Assembly (NCBI GenBank): GCA_002377605.1
Contig: DFQD01000079.1
Location: 1-16,404, forward strand
Direction of reading: 5' to 3'
Source: Gammaproteobacteria bacterium UBA3498
Lineage (GTDB): Bacteria; Pseudomonadota; Gammaproteobacteria; Pseudomonadales; Pseudohongiellaceae
DNA length: 16,404 nucleotides
Shown here: piece after piece, positions 15,229 through 16,404 of the stretch
Layout: each line of letters begins with the position of its first letter
How positions within the stretch are numbered: the stretch's first letter is position 1
The notes under the pieces: generated by a model
What the model was told of the DNA's origin: nothing
The model's database searches: none
Seen by the model: the letters and a program-made list of their open reading frames with translations, nothing else
Program-made: the position numbers and the translations under genes

Positions 15229-16146
15229 ATGCTAATAATCGCACTTACACCGATATTCGTAATTATATTTGTAGGTTTCTGCCTTTCTCGCGTTCCTCTT
15301 TTTGGCCAATCTATTTGGGAGCACATAGAAAAGCTTACCTACTATCTATTCTTTCCCGCTTTGTTAGTCCTTCGCCTGTCTGAATCTAGATTTGACTGGT
15401 CTGAACTTGGGCATATAGCACTTGTTATTGGGCTCGCTTTGTTCGTTGTCACTGCGTTAATTGCAGCGTTTCACAAATTCATAGCTTCAGACCTTGCCAC
15501 CCTGAGTTCTATTTATCAGGGAACTATTCGCTTTAATACCTATATTGGTCTGGCTTTGTTGGAGGCTCTTTATGGCAGTCGAGGAATAACAATGGCTGTG
15601 CTGGTAATTGCGATATTCATACCTTTCGTGAATATATTGAGTGTTGTTTCGCTAGGTCTTCAGGGCAGCAAAGGCGCAAAGCGAATTTTTGTAGTAATAG
15701 GTGCGGTTGTCACCAACCCCTTAGTCATCGCCTGTTTAATAGGCCTTGGCATATCTTATACAGGATTCAATATTCCTAATTTGGCGCGGGATTCCTTAGA
15801 CATACTCAGCCAACCGGCCTTGCCTTTAGGGTTGTTGGCGGTAGGCGCAGGGATTCGATTTGGCACGATTGGTGAGCAAAGATTGCATTTATGTGTCGCA
15901 GTAGTAAACAAGCAGGTTGTTTTCCCTGGCATAGTATTGGCAGCTTGTTTGTTGTTGGAAATAGATGGACTGCTGGGTTATTCAATAGTTTTGTTGTCTT
16001 GTTTACCATCCCCTCCTAGCGCATACATTCTGGCCAGGCAGTTAGATGGAAATGTAAGTTTAATGGCGAATATTATTACGGTGCAGACTCTGACAGCTTT
16101 TTTAATGATTCCAGTTTGGATAGAACTGGTGGGAAGATTTTTGTAA
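15229..16146 (+). CDS. AEC-family (auxin efflux carrier) permease
   Basis: 305 aa, about ten hydrophobic segments, a normal size for bacterial AEC transporters. Typical features are the first helix TPIFVIIFVGFCLSR, a central RFNTYIGLALLEALYG segment (103-118 region), a GAVVTNPLVIACLIGL segment starting the second half, QPALPLGLLAVGAGI and a late LPSPPSAYILARQLDG motif. Members export or import carboxylates such as malate, or other anions; the cargo cannot be read from sequence. ATG 15229 is the first possible start in frame; an earlier ATG at 15208 is in frame but is followed by a TAG. No Shine-Dalgarno is evident. It is divergent from the LysE-family gene, so two unrelated transporters share one control region. 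After the stop (16147-16238) I see only AT-rich DNA. Confidence 0.9.
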   Translation: MLIIALTPIFVIIFVGFCLSRVPLFGQSIWEHIEKLTYYLFFPALLVLRLSESRFDWSELGHIALVIGLALFVVTALIAAFHKFIASDLATLSSIYQGTIRFNTYIGLALLEALYGSRGITMAVLVIAIFIPFVNILSVVSLGLQGSKGAKRIFVVIGAVVTNPLVIACLIGLGISYTGFNIPNLARDSLDILSQPALPLGLLAVGAGIRFGTIGEQRLHLCVAVVNKQVVFPGIVLAACLLLEIDGLLGYSIVLLSCLPSPPSAYILARQLDGNVSLMANIITVQTLTAFLMIPVWIELVGRFL

Positions 16147-16238
16147 ATATCTTTCGATCAAAAGAACTTCATGCAATAGACGATAAAAAGCTAATAAAAT
16201 AAAAAACAAGAATCACGTATGGAAAAAGGATTTCAGAT

Positions 16239-16404
16239 TTGAATTCTAGTCATCAGCCAGTAACCATTTACAAACCGAAAAAGATCTTGCAAGGTGCAAA
16301 CTTATACTCACCTAACTCAATTCTCGTTGCTGAGCTGGATCCCAGTGTTAGTTGCAAACCTGTAGATAAGCAGTTCTCTGAAAGGGCCCTGCAAATCCTC
16401 AATG
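16239..16404 (+). CDS. 5' end of a further gene with a TTG start; possible cyanophycin-synthetase/Mur-ligase-like N terminus
   Basis: Reading from TTG 16239, 55 codons stay open to the window edge. AAAGGA ends 8 nt upstream of the TTG, an ideal ribosome-binding-site spacing, which decides this start. The peptide begins NSSHQPVTIYKPKKILQG and continues with ANLYSPNSILVAELDPS. The pattern G-x-N-x-Y followed by a hydrophobic strand and Asp resembles the N terminus of cyanophycin-synthetase-like ATP-grasp/Mur-ligase proteins (RGPNxY...xxDL), but with so few residues this is a guess. A 7-codon ORF (ATG 16219 to TGA 16242) overlaps the TTG and might be a coupled leader; it lacks its own ribosome-binding site. 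Confidence 0.5.
   Translation, partial: MNSSHQPVTIYKPKKILQGANLYSPNSILVAELDPSVSCKPVDKQFSERALQILN

Noticed and set aside
1..16404. CRISPR array, tRNA, IS element or prophage features
   Set aside because: No regularly spaced repeats, tRNA-like cloverleaf, transposase or integrase motifs were seen on either strand.

Overview
The window looks like chromosomal DNA of a free-living, probably marine, gammaproteobacterium. It is moderately AT-rich by eye, with Shine-Dalgarno-type starts. It is dense in exported enzymes carrying Sec, Tat or lipoprotein signals: a GH88/105-type glycoside hydrolase fusion, a formylglycine sulfatase, alpha/beta hydrolases and Planctomycete-type cytochrome proteins. The taxon is inferred from gene content only. 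No tRNA, rRNA, CRISPR array, transposase or integrase is visible.

Left edge (1-1158, +): the 3' part of a dienelactone-hydrolase-like gene, convergent with a long minus-strand operon. Central block (10230 down to 1229, -): six tightly spaced genes (gaps 69, 7, 30, 9 and 40 nt). In transcription order they are a two-CxxCH PSD/DUF1592-type protein, a Tat-exported HXXSHH (DUF1552) protein, an exported ankyrin-repeat protein, a creatininase-family protein with substituted metal ligands, a protein joining a degenerate M14-carboxypeptidase-like domain to a GH88/105-like domain, and a Tat-signalled epoxide-hydrolase-like enzyme. All six appear to be exported, so the operon probably builds an extracytoplasmic pathway, perhaps redox-linked degradation of a substrate I cannot name.

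Middle (10392-12482): a secreted six-blade Kelch protein (-) and a secreted BD-FAE-like esterase (+), divergent around 165 nt that holds a plausible sigma-70 promoter. Right block (12614-15114, -): a likely operon of a LysE/RhtB exporter, a lipoprotein sulfatase and a YciI-family protein. It is divergent from an AEC-family permease (15229-16146, +). At the right edge a new plus-strand gene appears to start at a TTG (16239) and run off the window.

The most unusual features are the all-exported operon and two adjacent members of it in which classical metal-binding residues are replaced. No intergenic stretch exceeds 300 bases. Domain and family calls come from reading motifs by eye; no database search was run.
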